A model generated the notes under the pieces. That model saw only the letters and a program-made list of their open reading frames with translations, searched no databases and was not told where the DNA came from. A stretch of 30,771 nt of DNA from JAMLIN01 sp041676645 (GTDB taxonomy: Bacteria; Pseudomonadota; Gammaproteobacteria; Burkholderiales; Burkholderiaceae_E). The DNA is taken from positions 1 to 30,771 of the forward strand of contig JBAYRO010000036.1 of the NCBI GenBank assembly GCA_041676645.1, given 5' to 3'. Positions 29,709 through 30,771 of this stretch are shown here, one piece after another (the first letter of the stretch is position 1; each line of letters opens with the position of its first letter). Both the position numbers and the translations under genes were made by a program.

Positions 29709-30139
29709 TGTTCGATCCTTCCCAGCAGGATGTGCGCCGCTTCTTCTGCGGCCTCTGGCGCAAGCATCGCGAGGGCCTGCCGCTGACCCCGCTCGAGACC
29801 ATCGCGCTCGAACGGGTACTCGAGCATCCCGAATACCATGGCGACCTTGCCGACGAGGAAGCGGCGCTGGCCGCCGACTATGCGGTCGAGACCGGGCGCG
29901 GCAATCCCTTCCTGCACCTGTCGATGCACCTGGCGATCGCCGAGCAGCTCTCGATCGACCAGCCGCCCGGACTGCGGGCGGCCCATGCCCGCCTCGCGCA
30001 ACGCCACGGCTCGACCCACGAGGCCGACCACGAGGTCATGGAATGCCTCGGTGAAATCATCTGGCGCTCCCAGCGCGACCAGGCCCCGCCCGACGGGCTC
30101 GCCTACCTGGAATGCGTGCAACGACGCGCCCGCAGCTGA
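29708..30139 (+). CDS. DUF1841 family protein
   Basis: The 143-residue protein matches DUF1841: MFDPSQQDVRRFFCGLWRKH at the start, PLTPLETIALERVLEHPEYH, NPFLHLSMHLAIAEQLSIDQPPG and HEADHEVMECLGEIIW. Conserved His residues (H99, H121 and H125 region) hint at a metal or catalytic site, but the function is unknown. The start overlaps the nth stop by one base, so it is co-translated. This gene follows nth in many betaproteobacteria, which may point to a DNA-repair or redox link. Confidence 0.9.
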   Translation: MFDPSQQDVRRFFCGLWRKHREGLPLTPLETIALERVLEHPEYHGDLADEEAALAADYAVETGRGNPFLHLSMHLAIAEQLSIDQPPGLRAAHARLAQRHGSTHEADHEVMECLGEIIWRSQRDQAPPDGLAYLECVQRRARS

Positions 30140-30211
30140 GCGGAAGCAACCCTTGGCGGGTGTAAACTTCGCTGCCGTCGGACCCGCCTGTCACGAGAGC
30201 CTCACAGAGCC

Positions 30212-30771
30212 ATGCTAGGTCGCTTCATGCCCCGCGAGGGGCAATTCTTCGATCTGTTCAACCGGCATTGCGGCCATGTCGTCGAAGGCAGCGCCAGCCT
30301 GCACCGGCTGATGAACGAATTCGACGATCCCGAGACCCGCAAGCGCCTGCTCATGGAAATCGATCGCGCCGAGAAGTCGGCCGACCGGATCACCGACGAA
30401 GCCATCTCGCTGCTGCACCGGACCTTCATCACGCCCTTCGACCGGGAAGTGATCCATGCGCTGATCTCGCGCCTGGACGACATCCTCGACCTGATCCAGG
30501 ACGTCGCCGAATCGGCGACCCTCTACGACCTGCAGCGCACCACCGCCGAGACGCGGCAGCTCGCCGAGCTGACCCAGATGGGCTGCGAGCGGGTCGCCAG
30601 CGCGGTCGCCATGCTCGACGACATGGACAACGCCAGCGCCATCCTGCGGCTCTGCCAGGAAATCGACCAGATCGAATCGGATGCCGACCGGGTCATGCGC
30701 GCGGCGATGTCGCGACTGTTTCGCGAGGAATCGGACGTGCGCCAGCTGATCAAGCTCAAGGCGGTCTACGA
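30212..30771 (+). CDS. DUF47/PhoU-like protein, partial (3' end off window)
   Basis: The frame from ATG at 30212 (MLGRFMPREGQFFDLFN) is open for 186 codons to the window edge. It matches the DUF47 (TIGR00153-type) phosphate-transport accessory family: EIDRAEKSADRITDEAISLLHRTFITPFDREVIHALISRLDDILDLIQD and CQEIDQIESDADRVMRAAMSRLF, two PhoU-like helical bundles. It usually precedes a Pit-type phosphate permease gene, which would lie just outside the window. TAAACT about 50 bases upstream may be a -10 box. About 20-30 C-terminal residues are missing. Confidence 0.93.
   Translation, partial: MLGRFMPREGQFFDLFNRHCGHVVEGSASLHRLMNEFDDPETRKRLLMEIDRAEKSADRITDEAISLLHRTFITPFDREVIHALISRLDDILDLIQDVAESATLYDLQRTTAETRQLAELTQMGCERVASAVAMLDDMDNASAILRLCQEIDQIESDADRVMRAAMSRLFREESDVRQLIKLKAVY

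Overview
The window looks like chromosome from a high-GC betaproteobacterium, probably Burkholderiales or a relative. The evidence is the rpsF-priB-rpsR-rplI order, a short soluble RsxB next to nth and a DUF1841 gene, an intracellular PHA depolymerase with a cysteine nucleophile, a PHA-granule-associated protein gene, and very GC-rich coding sequence. No rRNA, tRNA, CRISPR array, integrase or transposase gene was seen.

Layout. (1) 1-1210: lower-GC sequence holding a long minus-strand gene cut by the left edge, with a PD-(D/E)XK-nuclease-like core; a rho-independent terminator (1371-1394) ends the ribosomal operon behind it. (2) 1418-2966: rplI, rpsR, priB and rpsF on the minus strand, with a promoter whose -10 box overlaps a plus-strand -10 box for an alpha/beta hydrolase (2952-3800). 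(3) 3825-14394: a minus-strand block read as DUF924, CopD-like membrane protein, recC, recB, recD and a SAM methyltransferase; recC/recB and recB/recD overlap by four bases. (4) 14320-14817: two palindromic REP-like elements in opposite orientation around an acyl-CoA-binding protein gene. One lies in frame in the start of the DUF924 gene; the other separates two convergent genes. (5) 14816-17684: a Na+/H+ antiporter-like protein, a PHA-system protein and pncB. (6) 17821-20782: a DUF2868 membrane protein and a GTPase/DUF3482 protein, overlapping by 11 bp. (7) 20722-26102: a branched-chain-amino-acid-type ABC transporter operon (livK, fused livHM, livG, livF) ending in a TetR regulator, with a 13-bp-arm palindrome at its promoter. 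(8) 26230-30771: ferredoxin fdxA, a sigma-54-type promoter region and phaZ, then rsxB, nth, a DUF1841 gene and a DUF47 gene cut by the right edge.

How they fit together. RecBCD handles double-strand breaks, and Nth handles oxidised bases. RsxB and FdxA are iron-sulphur electron carriers. PhaZ and the PHA-system protein concern carbon storage, and a nitrogen-type (sigma-54) promoter ahead of phaZ would link polymer breakdown to nutrient state. The Liv-type operon appears to carry its own repressor. The parts that look least ordinary are the left-edge nuclease-like gene, the phaZ control region, the in-frame REP insertion, the tandem repeat plus hairpin after livK, and a group of genes whose -10 box sits 5-7 nt before the start codon.
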